Shown piece by piece: positions 1 to 9,085 of a stretch of DNA of 64,000 bases (the stretch's first letter is position 1; each line of letters starts with the position of its first letter). The DNA is from Sediminibacillus massiliensis. GTDB taxonomy: Bacteria > Bacillota > Bacilli > Bacillales > Amphibacillaceae. The notes under the pieces were generated by a model that was not told where the DNA came from, did no database searches, and saw only the letters and a list, made by a program, of their open reading frames with translations. The stretch covers positions 3,415,477 to 3,479,476 of the forward strand of contig NZ_LT732535.1 of NCBI RefSeq assembly GCF_900156915.1, in the 5' to 3' direction. Position numbers and translations under genes: made by a program.

Positions 1-30
1 TCCAAAATGGCCCTCCTTTTATCAAGTAAT
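1..30 (-). other. Possible 5' end of a divergent gene (yfhP-like)
   Basis: Read on the minus strand, the first bases contain AAAGGAGGG followed five bases later by a TTG codon and GA at the window edge. In B. subtilis, yfhP (a predicted membrane-bound metal-dependent hydrolase) is next to mutY and diverges from it. Only the ribosome binding site and about one codon are visible, so the identity rests on position alone. Confidence 0.3.
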
Positions 31-111
31 ACTTTTAACGCCATCCAAATACTGGTGTTAAAGTAATTTTATTTTATTATAACTATATTATTGTAACACG
101 AAGGATGAACA

Positions 112-1197
112 ATGGTGAAAGATCAACGAGCAAAAAACATAATCTGCGATTTTGATCAAGAGCAATTTCAACATGACTTAATCGATTGGTTCCAAACGGT
201 ACAGCGAGATTTACCTTGGCGTAAGGATAAAGATCCTTATAAGGTATGGGTATCCGAAATTATGCTTCAGCAAACTAAGGTTGATACTGTTATCCCGTAT
301 TTTAACCGTTTTATTGATAAGTTTCCCACCTTAGACGACTTGGCAGCAGCTGATGAACAAGAAGTGCTGAAAGCGTGGGAAGGGTTAGGTTACTATTCCC
401 GGGCGCGCAACCTGCAAAACGCAGTTAAGGAAGTAGCGGCCGAGTATAACAGCAAGGTTCCTGACACATCCGAAGAATTGGCTTCTTTGAAAGGCGTCGG
501 CCCATACACGAAAGGCGCCATTTTAAGTATCGCTTATAACCTTCCCGAACCCGCAGTGGATGGGAATGTAATGAGAGTGATGTCAAGAGTGCTTCTAATT
601 GATGATGATATCGCCAAATCCAAGACAAGGCGGATTTTTGAAGATTGCGTCAAGGAAGTGATACCAGAGACAAATCCATCTGACTTTAATCAAGGCCTTA
701 TGGAACTCGGTGCACTTGTCTGTACACCGACAAAACCTTCCTGTCTGCTCTGCCCAGTTCAAAACCACTGCAGAGCCTTTTCTGAAGGCATGCAGCAAGA
801 CTTGCCAATCAAGACAAAGGGCAAAAAACAAAAAAGTGTAAAATATATGGCGTTTTTATTGGTGGACACAGATGGCAACTACCTCATTGAACAAAGACCT
901 GATAAAGGATTGCTGGCCAGTTTGTGGCAGTTTCCGATGGCTCCGCTGGCAGAGACTGATGAAGAACATGCAGGGAATTGGTTCACTCAAGTATATGGTT
1001 TGAAGATAGATTCTCTCGTAAAAGTCGATACGATCAAACACGTTTTTTCCCACTTGATATGGGAAATAGACGTGTTTGCTGGAGCTATTGTAAGTGGCGG
1101 TCTTACATCGGAAAGAGCAAAGTTCGTCTCACGGAAAGAACTTGAAAGTTATCCATTCCCTGTGTCTCATCAGAAAATCCTGAAACATATCGATTGA
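112..1197 (+). CDS. mutY: Adenine DNA glycosylase MutY
   Basis: This base-excision repair enzyme removes adenine mispaired with 8-oxoguanine or G. The 361-residue protein has the HhH-GPD glycosylase fold with the SEIMLQQT motif (Glu49, equivalent to the catalytic Glu37 of E. coli MutY), a helix-hairpin-helix LKGVGPYTKGA near residues 126-136, and the catalytic Asp150 in AVDGNVMR. The [4Fe-4S] ligands are Cys204, Cys211, Cys214 and Cys220 (C-x6-C-x2-C-x5-C). The C-terminal part from about residue 240 is the NUDIX-like domain that recognises 8-oxoG. Start ATG follows an AAGGA site. It corresponds to B. subtilis yfhQ and begins the conserved backbone of the window. Length and motifs are normal. 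Confidence 0.97.
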   Translation: MVKDQRAKNIICDFDQEQFQHDLIDWFQTVQRDLPWRKDKDPYKVWVSEIMLQQTKVDTVIPYFNRFIDKFPTLDDLAAADEQEVLKAWEGLGYYSRARNLQNAVKEVAAEYNSKVPDTSEELASLKGVGPYTKGAILSIAYNLPEPAVDGNVMRVMSRVLLIDDDIAKSKTRRIFEDCVKEVIPETNPSDFNQGLMELGALVCTPTKPSCLLCPVQNHCRAFSEGMQQDLPIKTKGKKQKSVKYMAFLLVDTDGNYLIEQRPDKGLLASLWQFPMAPLAETDEEHAGNWFTQVYGLKIDSLVKVDTIKHVFSHLIWEIDVFAGAIVSGGLTSERAKFVSRKELESYPFPVSHQKILKHID

Positions 1198-1338
1198 TTA
1201 TCTTCTTTAGTTTAGGCGATTATACTGATACTATTCTTGTTTGGGATTTTTTGGTCATGTTGGAAAAGTTTCTTGCAAATTTTCTTTGGATAACATCCTC
1301 GCAATTGGAGAAATTAATTGTTGCGGAGGTGATATGAG

Positions 1339-1506
1339 ATGGCTAAAAACAACCCAAGCAAAACTAACAAACAAGAAGTTAGACGCCAAAACCAACAAGC
1401 AGCTCAAGGTACTGGACAACAACAGTTTGGTACAGAGTTTGCTTCTGAGACTGACGCTCAAGAAGTAAGAAGACAAAATCAAAAGTCTCAGCAAAACAAA
1501 AAGTAA
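1339..1506 (+). CDS. sspE: Gamma-type small acid-soluble spore protein
   Basis: A 55-residue protein beginning MAKNNPSKTNKQEVRRQNQQ and containing the gamma-SASP core FGTEFASETDAQEVRRQNQ, flanked by two copies of QEVRRQNQ. It is rich in Gln and Asn, as expected for this storage protein, which is degraded by the germination protease Gpr to supply amino acids on outgrowth. A GGAGGTGAT ribosome binding site at 1325-1333 precedes the ATG. B. subtilis SspE is 84 residues with longer tandem repeats, so this is a short form. It lies downstream of mutY as in Bacillus, and a strong terminator follows. It is probably transcribed by sigma-G in the forespore, but I did not define the promoter. Confidence 0.93.
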   Translation: MAKNNPSKTNKQEVRRQNQQAAQGTGQQQFGTEFASETDAQEVRRQNQKSQQNKK

Positions 1507-1537
1507 TCTGCTAACCCCCGAGTAATTCAGACTTTGT

Positions 1538-1577
1538 AAAGGAGCTCTCCCATATCGCGGAGAGCTCCTTTATTTTT
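1538..1577 (+). terminator. Terminator of sspE
   Basis: Perfect inverted repeat AAAGGAGCTCTCC / GGAGAGCTCCTTT around an 8-base loop, followed by ATTTTTCTT. It is placed 31 bases after the sspE stop codon. Confidence 0.92.
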
Positions 1578-1612
1578 CTTTAAAAGATTTCTTGAGGCAT
1601 TGCAGTTGAGGC

Positions 1613-2180
1613 AAACTGCGACATAGTGACAATTCTACTTTGTGTGGCTTCTTCTTGTTCTAATTTTAGTTGGATGCTAGCCCGGCGCTGCGGAAAAATA
1701 CTCCCTTTCCGGGGGCAGCACCTCAGCCTCCTCTTGAGCAAAAAGCGCTCACTGCGGGGTCTTCGGAAGCTGCTCTTCCCCTAGGACTTTGAAAAGACAT
1801 CCCTGCTTTTTACACCGCACGCAGAAAATCGAACTGTATTTTCAAGGAGTGTCGCATTTTTCCTTCGCTTTGGATAGAACTTCTGATTAGGTGAGAGGTG
1901 GTCCTCAAAATATGTCTAACATGAGATATTACCAACCAAAATCCATAGAACTTCTACCAGCGAAGGCAGAAAACGCAGACTCCTGCAGGAATAGCGAAAG
2001 GTCTTCGATGGGACGAGTAATCGCAGTCCCACGAGTCCGAAGACCCCGCAAGAAGCGTACTTTGCTGATGAGGATGCTGAGGCGTGCCCGCGGAAGGCGA
2101 AGTGTTCTGCTGTAGCGGTTCTATACCGCTCGACTTAATCAGGATGGGAGTAAGCATGCCAAGTTATGTCGCGGTTTATA
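1613..2180. repeat. MITE-like element A (AAACTGCGACATA ends)
   Basis: A stretch of about 570 bases without a credible gene. Its left end AAACTGCGACATAGTGACAA reappears at the other elements of this window, and its right end TTATGTCGCGGTTTA is the inverted counterpart. Inside, the segment 1688-1795 (CTGCGGAAAAATACTCC ... AGGACTTTGAAAAG) is almost identical, on the other strand, to 30560-30667. A second internal block (about 1950-2130) contains the AGACCCCGCA / GCCCGCGGAA palindromic modules common in intergenic DNA of Bacillaceae. No transposase is encoded. In B. subtilis this interval holds ygaB, which is missing here. Confidence 0.8.
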
Positions 2181-2440
2181 GATTTTGTGCTGCTGTGTTT
2201 TTTTTTGAGGGTGGCTATGATAGTTAAGCCAAACATAAAAAACAGCAATGATTTTAAGACGTCATTATTTCCATTTAGTTTTGTTAATCGTTATAATAAG
2301 GAGATAGAACAAATTATCCATAAAGATTGATCGAAAAAGCGATTGCCGGCTTTGTTTTAGGGAAAAGAGAACTACGAAGGTTTTTCCGATGCAGAACAGG
2401 TACAGCAGAGCCAAATAATTGTGAAAGAAAGGAAGATATG

Positions 2441-2968
2441 ATGGCTGGCCCACAACCAGGTTCAAAAATACAAATACAGAGCTATAAACATAATGGCCAG
2501 CTCCATCGCGTTTGGGAGAGTAGTACAGTATTGAAAGGCACCAGAAACGTAGTGATAGGAGCTAACGATAAAACCCTTGTCACCGAAAGCGATGGCAGGA
2601 CTTGGGTTACCCGAGAGCCTGCCATATGCTACTTTCATTCGAAGTACTGGTTTAATGTCATCGGCATGCTGCGCACGGATGGAATTTATTACTATTGCAA
2701 TATCAGTTCGCCATTCGTGTATGATGAAGAGGCATTAAAATATATTGACTACGACCTTGATATAAAAGTGTATCCGGATATGACCTTTACATTGCTGGAC
2801 GAAGATGAATACGAGCAGCATAAAAAGGAAATGAATTATCCAAAGGTCGTTGACCGGATTTTATGGAATCACGTAGAGTACTTGATCCATTGGGTGAGAC
2901 AAAGAAAAGGACCATTTGATCCGGAATTTGTCGACCAATGGTATGAAAGGTATTTAACCTACCGGTAG
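2441..2968 (+). CDS. ntdP: Nucleoside tri-/diphosphate phosphatase (YgaC/NtdP, DUF402)
   Basis: Cytosolic hydrolase of nucleoside tri- and diphosphates, with the DUF402 fold. The 175-residue sequence matches B. subtilis YgaC very closely in the parts I recall: [51 protein letters not shown], and the acidic metal-binding segment [20 protein letters not shown] near residues 103-121. Start: two adjacent ATGs occur at 2438 and 2441. The second aligns with the family N-terminus (MxxPxxGxKIQI) and sits 7 bases after AAAGGA, so I use it. The gene precedes the ygaD-like ABC exporter, as in Bacillus. In Staphylococcus, NtdP activity affects purine and c-di-AMP-related resistance, so the name is well grounded. 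Confidence 0.92.
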   Translation: MAGPQPGSKIQIQSYKHNGQLHRVWESSTVLKGTRNVVIGANDKTLVTESDGRTWVTREPAICYFHSKYWFNVIGMLRTDGIYYYCNISSPFVYDEEALKYIDYDLDIKVYPDMTFTLLDEDEYEQHKKEMNYPKVVDRILWNHVEYLIHWVRQRKGPFDPEFVDQWYERYLTYR

Positions 2969-3097
2969 GGAAGATGAAATAAAACGCATGAATACAAGGA
3001 AAGTTTGCATTGAGATCCTTGTCTCCATTAACGGCGGCAAGGGTTTTGTCGTTTACTTTCCTAAGGAAATGCACCAGCTTAGGGAGAGGTGGACATC

Positions 3098-4870
3098 TTG
3101 GACAGCATTAAAAGATATATGGCATTTGTAAAACCGTATAAATGGAAAATACTTTGGACTGTACTTATCGGTATCATCAAATTCGGTATCCCGTTACTCA
3201 TGCCTTTAATTGTTAAATATGTCATTGACAACATACTCGGAGCAGAAGGCATGAGCGACTCCGAAAAAATATCCCAACTGATTTGGCTGATGGGTGGCGC
3301 TTTTGTGATTTTCCTTGTGTTAAGACCGCCCGTTGAATATTTACGGCAATACTTGGCGCAGTGGACAGGTAACAAAATCCTTTACGACATAAGGGATAAA
3401 TTATTTGATCATATCCAACGTCTGAGTTTAAGGTTTTATTCCCAAACCAAAACAGGTGAAATCATTTCCCGTGTCATCCACGATGTGGAGCAGACAAAAA
3501 ACTTTGTGATGACTGGATTGATGAATGTATGGCTTGACATGATCACCATTTTGATTGCAATTGGAATCATGATGGCGATGGATTTTTGGCTTACAATCGT
3601 CGCAATCGCTTTGTTTCCGCTTTATGGATTGGCTGTGAAAATATTCTACGGAAGGCTTCGCAGTTTAACCAGGGATCGTTCCCAAGCGCTTGCGCAAGTT
3701 CAGGGACATTTGCACGAACGGGTTCAAGGCGTGCCGGTTACAAGAAGCTTTGCTCTGGAAGACTATGAACAGGAACAGTTTGATCAACAGAATACAAACT
3801 TTTTCAAAAAGGCGATCGCCCATACTTCCTGGAACGCAAAGACGTTTGCAGTCATGAATACAATAACGGACCTGGCTCCATTATTGGTAGTCGGCTTTGC
3901 GGGTTATTTCGCCATCACAGGAGACTTGACGGTTGGTACGATAGCTGCATTTGTTGGTTATATGGACCGGGTGTACAGTCCGTTAAGACGGTTGATCAGT
4001 TCGTCGACAGTTTTGGTTCAATCGATTGCTTCTATGGACCGTGTATTCGAATTTATCGATGAGAAATATGATATTGTTGACGATAAAGATGCCAAACCAT
4101 TGGAGCGAGTACACGGGGATGTGCACTTTGAGAATGTCTCCTTTAAGTACACAGATGAGGAATCACTTGTACTGAAAAACATCAATCTGGATGTGAAAAA
4201 AGGGGAGACCGTTGCATTTGTCGGAATGAGCGGTGGCGGTAAGTCTACTTTGATCAGCTTGATACCAAGGTTTTATGATGTCACAGAGGGACGGCTCAAA
4301 ATAGATGGCACCGACATCAAAGATGTTCAGGTAAGAACGTTGAGGGACAAAATCGGCATGGTTCTTCAGGACAATATTTTGTTCAGTGAGTCCATAGCGA
4401 TGAACATCCGGATGGGTAACCCTTATGCCACAGACGAACAAGTGATGGAAGCAGCCAGAGCGGCAAATGCTCATGAATTTATCACAGGACTTTCCGATGG
4501 CTATGATACATTGGTCGGCGAGCGTGGTGTGAAATTATCAGGCGGGCAGAAACAACGAATAGCAATAGCCAGAGTCTTCTTGAAAAATCCACCGATTTTG
4601 ATCTTAGATGAAGCAACCTCGGCTTTGGACTTAGAAAGCGAGCATCTGATTCAGGAGGCCCTGGAAAAACTCGCCTCTAACCGGACTACATTCATTGTAG
4701 CCCATAGATTGTCGACGATAACACATGCAGACCGGATTGTTTTGATAGAGAACGGTGAAATAAAAGAACAAGGTTCCCACCAGGAATTGATGAACTTGAA
4801 GGGTAACTATTATTCGCTTTTCCAAGTACAGGAACTGGATGACTCCAAAACGGAATATTTAGGAACATGA
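3098..4870 (+). CDS. ygaD: ABC transporter, fused permease/ATPase (YgaD-like exporter)
   Basis: Half-transporter of the multidrug/lipid exporter type, expected to work as a homodimer in the cytoplasmic membrane. The N-terminal about 310 residues hold six membrane segments (for example [17 protein letters not shown] and [15 protein letters not shown]). The nucleotide-binding domain follows with Walker [10 protein letters not shown], signature LSGGQKQR, Walker [12 protein letters not shown] and the H-loop IVAHRLS. The substrate cannot be read from the sequence. Start: TTG at 3098 lies 8 bases after GGGAGAGG. The upstream in-frame GTG at 3089 overlaps that ribosome binding site and is unlikely. 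The position after ntdP and before a convergent ygaE homologue matches B. subtilis ygaD. Confidence 0.9.
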   Translation: MDSIKRYMAFVKPYKWKILWTVLIGIIKFGIPLLMPLIVKYVIDNILGAEGMSDSEKISQLIWLMGGAFVIFLVLRPPVEYLRQYLAQWTGNKILYDIRDKLFDHIQRLSLRFYSQTKTGEIISRVIHDVEQTKNFVMTGLMNVWLDMITILIAIGIMMAMDFWLTIVAIALFPLYGLAVKIFYGRLRSLTRDRSQALAQVQGHLHERVQGVPVTRSFALEDYEQEQFDQQNTNFFKKAIAHTSWNAKTFAVMNTITDLAPLLVVGFAGYFAITGDLTVGTIAAFVGYMDRVYSPLRRLISSSTVLVQSIASMDRVFEFIDEKYDIVDDKDAKPLERVHGDVHFENVSFKYTDEESLVLKNINLDVKKGETVAFVGMSGGGKSTLISLIPRFYDVTEGRLKIDGTDIKDVQVRTLRDKIGMVLQDNILFSESIAMNIRMGNPYATDEQVMEAARAANAHEFITGLSDGYDTLVGERGVKLSGGQKQRIAIARVFLKNPPILILDEATSALDLESEHLIQEALEKLASNRTTFIVAHRLSTITHADRIVLIENGEIKEQGSHQELMNLKGNYYSLFQVQELDDSKTEYLGT

Positions 4871-4874
4871 GAAA

Positions 4875-4907
4875 AAGGCTGTGGATTTGTCCGCAGCCTT
4901 TTTTAAT
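4875..4907. terminator. Bidirectional terminator between ygaD and ygaE
   Basis: Hairpin AAGGCTGTGG / CCGCAGCCTT with an A-run on the left and TTTTTT on the right, between the convergent ygaD-like and ygaE-like genes. Confidence 0.85.
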
Positions 4908-5964
4908 CGGTCATTTTTAATTGTTCCTGCTGGTGATATTGCTGGTAGCTTTTCAGGAGTCTTTGCAGGTGTTTCAAATGTTGATGGTATTCCATCAGCT
5001 GGGTTGCCAGCGGCAAAAAGATCAGCCTGTGTTCATCCTCTTCCCGATAGACATGGATAAGTGCTTCTACCAGTTTGGGAATGTCTGGTTCTGAGATATG
5101 TCTCAATGTTTCTTTATGATCTTTCTTAATCCTTCCCATCGAACTAAGGATCAGCTTTTCATGGGAATGAATGACTTTGTCCAGTTCCTGCACAAGAATG
5201 ATCTGAAAATTTTTCGGAATGCTTTCTATTTTTTCGTCTAAAGAATGAAAAGCTTTTAAGACATCGAATGCCTTCTTGGTTGTTGCTATTAACTGGCGGA
5301 ACACTATTAACTTTCTTGCCTTCAAGTAATGGTTCTTTTTAAAATAAGTTCTCTCTTCTGAAAAGAGTAAATATGTCTGATCAATCCGGCGTATTTCGTC
5401 TTGAATTCTGTCTATTTCCCCTTTTAGTGCCGGTTCATCTGATAAATGTCTGGTCGTGACGCGCAGCCATTGGAGTATGTCGGAAGTCGACCGGTCAATC
5501 CGCTGGAATAGCTTTGTTTCATACTTAGGAGGCAGAAAAAACTGATTGACGAGAAAGGCGGAAAGTATCCCTAGCGTCAATGCTGAAAAACGCATCAAAG
5601 CAAATGTTGTAAAGTCTAATTCGGTCGTTTCCATGATGGCGATGACAGCCACTATCGCCAGTAAGACAGTCGATTCTTTCATATTCAATTTCATACAGAC
5701 CCCGATTGCCAACACTGTTGAAAAGCCGATGATGAATGGATCGTTTCCCAATGTCAGGACTGTTAAAATGGCTATGATGGCACCAATGATATTTGCCTGT
5801 ATTTGTTCAAGGATAGTTTGATAAGAGCGATAAATCGATGGCTGTATGGCAAATACAGCGGCGATTCCGGCAAAAACCGGTGAAGGCAATCCTAGTAAAG
5901 TGGCCACATATAACGAAACAGCCACTGCCAGTCCAGTTTTAAGCATCCTTGCTCCCAGTTTCAT
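4903..5964 (-). CDS. ygaE: FUSC/aromatic-acid exporter family membrane protein (YgaE-like)
   Basis: 353 residues. The N-terminal about 145 residues contain a cluster of hydrophobic helices (MLKTGLAVAVSLYVATLLGL, FAGIAAVFAIQPSIY, IIGAIIAILTVL, TVLLAIVAVIAI, LTLGILSAFLVNQFF), the ArAE_1/FUSC-type membrane domain. The rest is a charged cytoplasmic region with long helices ending in a His/Gln-rich tail. Position between ygaD and gsaB matches B. subtilis ygaE. Members are proposed to export aromatic or other organic acids, but this subgroup has no proven substrate. The ATG at 5964 follows a GGGGGGGAG site. Confidence 0.85.
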   Translation of the reverse strand: MKLGARMLKTGLAVAVSLYVATLLGLPSPVFAGIAAVFAIQPSIYRSYQTILEQIQANIIGAIIAILTVLTLGNDPFIIGFSTVLAIGVCMKLNMKESTVLLAIVAVIAIMETTELDFTTFALMRFSALTLGILSAFLVNQFFLPPKYETKLFQRIDRSTSDILQWLRVTTRHLSDEPALKGEIDRIQDEIRRIDQTYLLFSEERTYFKKNHYLKARKLIVFRQLIATTKKAFDVLKAFHSLDEKIESIPKNFQIILVQELDKVIHSHEKLILSSMGRIKKDHKETLRHISEPDIPKLVEALIHVYREEDEHRLIFLPLATQLMEYHQHLKHLQRLLKSYQQYHQQEQLKMTD

Positions 5965-6103
5965 GCAGCTCCCCCCCCTTTTTTTTTCGGAAAGGTATGT
6001 ATCATGTGTATTCTGCCGTTACTGTATTCATTCTAGTGTCTTTACAAACCCTAGTCTCTTTCACATGCTATTATAACAAACAACAACTTTCATGACGCAA
6101 AAA

Positions 6104-6135
6104 AGAGGTCTTTGCTGGCGTCAGCAAAGACCTAT
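6104..6135 (-). terminator. Hairpin between ygaE and gsaB
   Basis: Perfect stem AGGTCTTTGCTG / CAGCAAAGACCT with a 4-base loop, followed on the minus strand by CTTTTTT. It lies upstream of ygaE and could stop read-through from gsaB. A second stem, GACAGAGAGCCC / GGACTCTCTGTC at about 6358-6388, sits directly after the gsaB stop codon. The rest of the 5965-6390 gap is AT-rich and shows no gene. Confidence 0.7.
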
Positions 6136-6390
6136 GACTTACATGCTTTGGAAGGGAAGTCAAACAAATTGACATAAAGCATGAATGAAAATTATGAAAA
6201 TTTTCCTCTTTATCTTAACATAACACCAAAGTGTTAATCAATTAAATATTCAAAATATTGCATAAAAATTAACGCGATTCATCTCTCGCGTCAGAAGAAT
6301 CAAGATTTTCAATAGTTGCTTATAGTATGTTTATCCGGTGACAGCCGAAAATAGAAGACAGAGAGCCCTTCATTAGGACTCTCTGTCAGT

Positions 6391-7680
6391 TCAACTCATT
6401 TCAGCAAAAGCGTTTTTCACTGCTTTCAATGTCTGGTCGATATCTTGTTCCGTATGTTCCGTAGTCAGGAACCATGCTTCATATTTCGATGGAGCCAAGT
6501 TGATTCCCTGATTAAGCATTAGTTTAAAGAACTTAGCAAACATTTCTCCATCTGTTTCTTCGGCCTGTTTGTAATTTTCTACTTCTTGGTCCGTGAAAAA
6601 CACGGTCAACGCGCCAATCAAACGGTTGATGGTAATGTTGATCCCATATTGTTCAGCAAGTGCTAGAATTCCTTTTTCTAACTTTTCGCCCAGCTTGTCC
6701 ATTTTCTCGTACACGCCTTCCTGGCTCAGAACTTCCAGGCAAGCAATACCAGCGGACATGGAAGCAGGATTCCCCGCCATGGTGCCTGCCTGGTAAGCAG
6801 GCCCGAGCGGAGCGACCTGCTCCATAATTTCTTTCTTTCCGCCATATGCTCCGATCGGCAGACCGCCGCCGATGATTTTCCCCATCGCAGTCATATCTGG
6901 TTCCACATTCAGAATCTGTTGGGCACTACCATATGTGAAGCGGAAGGCAGTAATTACTTCATCATAAATGACCAATGCCCCTGAATTATGAGTAAGCTCG
7001 TTGACTTCCTCCAGGAAACCAGGTTTCGGTTCCACAATACCGAAGTTGCCTACAATCGGCTCGACTAGCACTGCAGCCACTTCGTCGCCCCAATGGCTTA
7101 GCGCTTCTTTATAAGCCTCGATATCATTGAAAGGAACGGTGATGACATCCTGTGCGATTGATTTAGGAACTCCTGCAGAATCAGGGGTACCTAGTGTGGA
7201 CGGTCCGGAACCAGCCTGAACAAGTACGGGGTCAGAATGGCCATGATAGCAACCGGCGAATTTGATGATTTTATTACGGTTAGTATAAGCACGGGCTACA
7301 CGGATCGTCGTCATTACTGCTTCTGTACCGGAATTGACAAACCGAACCTTATCCAAGGAAGGGATTGCTTCTTTCAGCATTTTTGCAAACTTATTTTCCA
7401 ATGCTGTCGGTGTACCATAAAGAACACCGTTGGCTGCTGCTTTTGTGATGGCTTCTGTAATATGCGGGTGCGCGTGGCCAGTGATGATTGGCCCGTATGC
7501 AGCCAGATAATCGATATATTTATTGCCGTCTACATCCCAGAAATAGGCACCTTCCCCTTTTTCCATATATACAGGGGTACCGCCGCCGACTCCTTTGTAT
7601 GCACGTGACGGTGAATTGACTCCACCGACGATATGATCTAACGCTTCTTTATGTAATGTCTCCGACTTGGTGAAATCCAT
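6391..7680 (-). CDS. gsaB: Glutamate-1-semialdehyde 2,1-aminomutase
   Basis: PLP enzyme converting glutamate-1-semialdehyde to 5-aminolevulinate in the C5 pathway of tetrapyrrole synthesis. The 429 residues are full length. Visible landmarks are the N-terminal [18 protein letters not shown], the substrate-gate region [17 protein letters not shown], the PLP-binding Asp in [11 protein letters not shown], the Schiff-base lysine in [16 protein letters not shown], and [12 protein letters not shown]. subtilis has two paralogues, hemL in the hem operon and gsaB beside ygaE. The neighbourhood here fits gsaB. The start ATG is preceded on the minus strand by a GGAGG site. Confidence 0.95.
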   Translation of the reverse strand: MDFTKSETLHKEALDHIVGGVNSPSRAYKGVGGGTPVYMEKGEGAYFWDVDGNKYIDYLAAYGPIITGHAHPHITEAITKAAANGVLYGTPTALENKFAKMLKEAIPSLDKVRFVNSGTEAVMTTIRVARAYTNRNKIIKFAGCYHGHSDPVLVQAGSGPSTLGTPDSAGVPKSIAQDVITVPFNDIEAYKEALSHWGDEVAAVLVEPIVGNFGIVEPKPGFLEEVNELTHNSGALVIYDEVITAFRFTYGSAQQILNVEPDMTAMGKIIGGGLPIGAYGGKKEIMEQVAPLGPAYQAGTMAGNPASMSAGIACLEVLSQEGVYEKMDKLGEKLEKGILALAEQYGINITINRLIGALTVFFTDQEVENYKQAEETDGEMFAKFFKLMLNQGINLAPSKYEAWFLTTEHTEQDIDQTLKAVKNAFAEMS

Positions 7681-7860
7681 TTAAAAACCTCCATACAAAC
7701 TTTATCGTCTCCAATTATATCAACAAACTCAAAATAAGGGCAAAAACAAGCCTTGGACTTCTCGGTATCAGGGAATAAACGGTGGGTGGGATGAATAGAT
7801 AGAAGAAAAGACAGTTTGTCCTATCACTGATTAAAGAGTGCAATTCAAGGAGGTAAACGA

Positions 7861-8310
7861 ATGTTCGTCTCCATTTTCATCGTTCTGTTGATTATTTGGT
7901 TGTTATGCGGCAGTCTTTATTCTTTTTTACATTATAAAACCTATCAGAGGAGCTATTTTTCATTCGAAATCTTTTACACCTTAATCGTCGTCTACTTGGC
8001 AGTGATGGTAGGCTTTTCCATGTTGTATTTTGTTCTTTCTTTTAATGGAATCGTATTGATCGAGGGAGATTCTTTTCAACGGGTAAATGTCCTGGAATCT
8101 TTGGCCCATGCCTTGTACTTCAGTGGTGTAACGCTTTTGACGGTAGGTTATGGAGATATTACTCCAGTAGGGATCGGCCGGGTGCTGGCGTTGACGGAAG
8201 CTCTCATCGGTTATATCCTTCCGGCAGCTTTTTTCATTAAACTGTGGGAAAACTCCTTTTATAAAAACAAGATAGAGGGGAGTTCGGTTAAGAGGATGGA
8301 TGGTTTGTAA
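7861..8310 (+). CDS. Two-helix potassium channel family protein
   Basis: A small ion channel (149 residues). Membrane segments lie near residues 2-24 (VSIFIVLLIIWLLCGSLYSF) and 35-62 (YTLIVVYLAVMVGFSMLYFVLSF), then a pore loop with the selectivity filter TVGYGDITP and a final helix (LALTEALIGYILPAAFFIKLW). The TVGYG filter is diagnostic of K+ selectivity. There is no RCK/TrkA-N domain, so gating by ligand cannot be predicted. An AAGGAGG site precedes the ATG. The gene is on the opposite strand to gsaB and just upstream of bcp. I do not recall it at this place in B. subtilis, so it may be an insertion. Confidence 0.85.
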   Translation: MFVSIFIVLLIIWLLCGSLYSFLHYKTYQRSYFSFEIFYTLIVVYLAVMVGFSMLYFVLSFNGIVLIEGDSFQRVNVLESLAHALYFSGVTLLTVGYGDITPVGIGRVLALTEALIGYILPAAFFIKLWENSFYKNKIEGSSVKRMDGL

Positions 8311-8362
8311 CTTCCAGGGAAATCGGATAATCTAACAGTAAGATAAGCTTGGAGGGATACAT

Positions 8363-8833
8363 ATGAGTCTGAAAACAGGGGCGCCTGCTCCGGAATTTGA
8401 ATTGAAGGCAAACACAGGAGAAACAATCAAGTTGAGTGATTATCGAGGGAAAAATGTCGTGCTATATTTCTATCCGAAAGATAATACTCCGGGTTGTACG
8501 ACTGAAGCATGCGATTTCCGCGACCATCACGCTTCTTTTGCCGACTTGGATGCAGTCATTCTCGGAATCAGTCCGGATTCTGAAGAGAGTCATGAGAAGT
8601 TCAGAGAAAAATATGATTTGCCATTCTTACTGCTGGTGGATGAAGATCACCATGTTGCAGAGAAGTACGGGGCTTGGAAGTTGAAGAAGAACTTCGGCAA
8701 AGAATATATGGGAATTGAACGTTCCACGTTTATCATCGACAAGCAGGGAGACCTGCAAAAAGAGTTCAGGAAAGTGCGGGTGAAAGGGCATGTCGAGGAA
8801 GCCCTGACCTATATCAAAGAGAATCTGACCTGA
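8363..8833 (+). CDS. bcp: Thioredoxin-dependent thiol peroxidase (Bcp/PrxQ)
   Basis: Atypical 2-Cys peroxiredoxin that reduces H2O2 and organic peroxides with electrons from thioredoxin. The 156-residue sequence contains VVLYFYPKDNTPGCTTEACDFRD with the peroxidatic Cys45 and resolving Cys50, and the conserved Arg of the active site in GIERSTFIID. It corresponds to B. subtilis ygaF, which lies next to perR. Being near perR suits a role in peroxide defence, but I see no PerR box directly in front of it. GGAGGG precedes the ATG. Confidence 0.95.
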   Translation: MSLKTGAPAPEFELKANTGETIKLSDYRGKNVVLYFYPKDNTPGCTTEACDFRDHHASFADLDAVILGISPDSEESHEKFREKYDLPFLLLVDEDHHVAEKYGAWKLKKNFGKEYMGIERSTFIIDKQGDLQKEFRKVRVKGHVEEALTYIKENLT

Positions 8834-8956
8834 TTGAAAATTAGGCTGTAATAAGGCAAATAAGTGGTACACATTAGGCAAAGCTTCTATACATCGGGGG
8901 AAAGGGCGGCATATATTGTATTATAATCTGAAACCTCCCCTTTATATAAATAGTTG

Positions 8957-8993
8957 AAGCATAAGGAAAATGCCTTATGCTTTCTTTTTTTTT
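8957..8993 (+). terminator. Terminator downstream of bcp
   Basis: Stem AGCATAAGG / CCTTATGCT with a short A-rich loop, followed by TTCTTTTTTTTT. Confidence 0.9.
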
Positions 8994-9085
8994 GAGCTGC
9001 TTTTTCCTTTTTATAAAAGGTGGGAGGGTTTATCATATAAAGAAAGAAGTCGAGGCTGATTTAAAGGAAGGAGATTCTGTTATTT

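Noticed and set aside
1891-2115. 74-codon Arg-rich frame
   Set aside because: It is inside MITE-like element A, and the same palindromic modules give similar frames in other copies.
2989-3120. Small frame MNTRKVCIEILVSINGGKG... overlapping the ygaD start
   Set aside because: It runs across the ribosome binding site and start codon of the ABC exporter in another frame and resembles nothing known.
8905-8925. Possible PerR box before the hydroxyacid dehydrogenase gene (TATTGTATTATAAT)
   Set aside because: Only the right half matches. The left half has almost no agreement with the consensus.
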